Positions 14,875 through 15,396 of a DNA stretch of 15,396 bases are shown one piece after another (the first letter of the stretch is position 1; each line of letters opens with the position of its first letter). The DNA comes from Holdemanella porci (GTDB taxonomy: Bacteria > Bacillota_I > Bacilli_A > Erysipelotrichales > Erysipelotrichaceae). Below the pieces are notes generated by a model, which searched no databases, had not been told where the DNA came from, and saw only the letters and a program-made list of their open reading frames with translations. The stretch spans positions 1 through 15,396 of the forward strand of contig NZ_JAHQVB010000053.1 in the NCBI RefSeq assembly GCF_019052655.1, given 5' to 3'. The position numbers and the translations under genes are program-made.

Positions 14875-15344
14875 GTTCTATAATCTCCATTGATTTTTAC
14901 ATAGTCATATGTTAGATCACATCCCCAACAAGTACATGACTCATTTCCACTATGCATATCGCAAATAATTTCAATTTCTTCCTGTAAAAGAATGGATTTC
15001 GCCTTTTCTTCATCAAAATCCAAGCCTTTCCCGCTTTCGCAACAAAGAATTTCATCATTGGATTTAAATGAAATATCTACAAGTTCTGGATCAAATTCCA
15101 CACCCGAATAGCCAAGTGCACAAATGACTCTTCCCCAGTTGGCATCCGCACCAAACATGGCTGCCTTAACTAAAGAAGAAGAACATACGGACATTGCCAA
15201 AGTTTGGGCATTTTCTAAAGCATCTACACCATTCACAGTTACTGTCATTAATTTACCAGCACCCTCGCCATCGGCCGCAATCTTTTTTGCGAGTTCTTCC
15301 ATCACAAAATGTAAAACTTGATCAAATACTTCCTTTTCAAACAC
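14871..15344 (-). CDS. argJ: Truncated ArgJ: C-terminal part of glutamate N-acetyltransferase / amino-acid acetyltransferase
   Basis: The 157 codons match the C-terminal portion of ArgJ, which moves acetyl from N-acetylornithine to glutamate. DGEGAGKL (25-32), MFGADANWGRV (63-73), GYSGVEFD and the terminal GCDLTYDYVKINGDYRT block are all typical. Complete ArgJ has about 390-410 residues and cleaves itself before a nucleophilic threonine. That threonine and roughly the first 245 residues are missing. Directly upstream the frame meets CAG and then TAA (15350-15348), and none of the three frames of the remaining 46-52 bases looks like ArgJ. A GTG at 15344 could serve as start only by chance. I read this as a gene interrupted by a mobile element or a rearrangement, hence probably inactive in this copy. 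An assembly junction remains possible. Confidence 0.85.
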   Translation of the reverse strand: MFEKEVFDQVLHFVMEELAKKIAADGEGAGKLMTVTVNGVDALENAQTLAMSVCSSSLVKAAMFGADANWGRVICALGYSGVEFDPELVDISFKSNDEILCCESGKGLDFDEEKAKSILLQEEIEIICDMHSGNESCTCWGCDLTYDYVKINGDYRT

Positions 15345-15345
15345 C

Positions 15346-15396
15346 TGTTATGAAGTGACCTTTGTCAAGACAAAATTACACTCATATTCTAAAAAT
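15346..15396 (-). mobile_element. Possible end of an IS3-like insertion element inside argJ
   Basis: Where ArgJ coding stops, the plus strand begins TGTTATGAAGTGACC, a TG-starting end like the terminal repeats of IS3-family elements. On the minus strand a frame from the window edge reads FLEYECNFVLTKVTS and stops with TAA at 15350-15348, just inside that end. IS3 OrfB transposases commonly finish with a YE/FE-containing tail whose stop lies in or beside the terminal repeat. Only 51 bases are visible, the other end and any target duplication are outside, and the family call is by resemblance. Confidence 0.4.

Noticed and set aside
1..15396. CRISPR arrays, tRNA or rRNA genes, toxin-antitoxin or defence systems
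   Set aside because: No regularly spaced repeats, no tRNA-like cloverleaf that I could see, and all long frames are explained by known biosynthetic or RNA-modification genes.

Overview
The window looks like a piece of chromosome from a low-GC Gram-positive anaerobe of the Bacillota, perhaps an Erysipelotrichia-like gut bacterium. This rests on the AT-rich sequence, strong AGGAGG-type ribosome binding sites, a lysine riboswitch, the acetylase (DapH) branch of diaminopimelate synthesis, and a cupin-type glucose-6-phosphate isomerase beside a class I mannose-6-phosphate isomerase. The taxon is an inference. Most of the window is biosynthetic housekeeping, with what look like mobile-element fragments at both edges.

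Layout. 1-252 (minus) is the N-terminal part of a zinc-ribbon protein of the DUF6431 type, usually found in insertion sequences, and it runs off the left edge. 523-3721 (plus) is an overlapping three-gene operon: aspartokinase, an RsmF-like rRNA m5C methyltransferase and an RsuA-family pseudouridine synthase, closed by a strong bidirectional terminator. 3782-6039 (minus) is a two-gene sugar-phosphate operon (cupin glucose-6-phosphate isomerase, then mannose-6-phosphate isomerase). Its consensus promoter carries two identical palindromic operator-like boxes. 6252-10538 (minus) is the lysine/DAP operon lysA-dapF-dapA-dapB-dapH, with the genes overlapping or nearly touching. It is preceded by an L-box lysine riboswitch with an intrinsic terminator and a consensus promoter. 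10857-11954 (plus) is a divergent M20 deacetylase, probably the N-acetyl-LL-diaminopimelate deacetylase of the same pathway. 11965-15344 (minus) is the downstream part of an arginine operon, argJ'-argB-argD-argF, converging on the deacetylase with a shared terminator.

How the genes work together. Aspartokinase feeds aspartate into the pathway. DapA and DapB make tetrahydrodipicolinate, DapH acetylates it, and an aminotransferase not seen as a dedicated gene here must act next. The M20 enzyme removes the acetyl group, DapF epimerises LL-DAP to meso-DAP for the cell wall, and LysA decarboxylates meso-DAP to lysine. Lysine should shut the large operon off through the riboswitch, while aspartokinase and the deacetylase lie outside that control. 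ArgB, ArgD and ArgF carry N-acetylglutamate towards citrulline.

The points most worth a second look are: the abrupt loss of argJ at the right edge, where the sequence turns into what looks like the end of an IS3-like element; the twin palindromes in the sugar-isomerase promoter; the long uncharacterised N-terminal half of the mannose-6-phosphate isomerase; and the riboswitch, whose terminator loop is complementary to the P1 strand. I found no CRISPR array, tRNA or rRNA, and no clear new multi-gene system.
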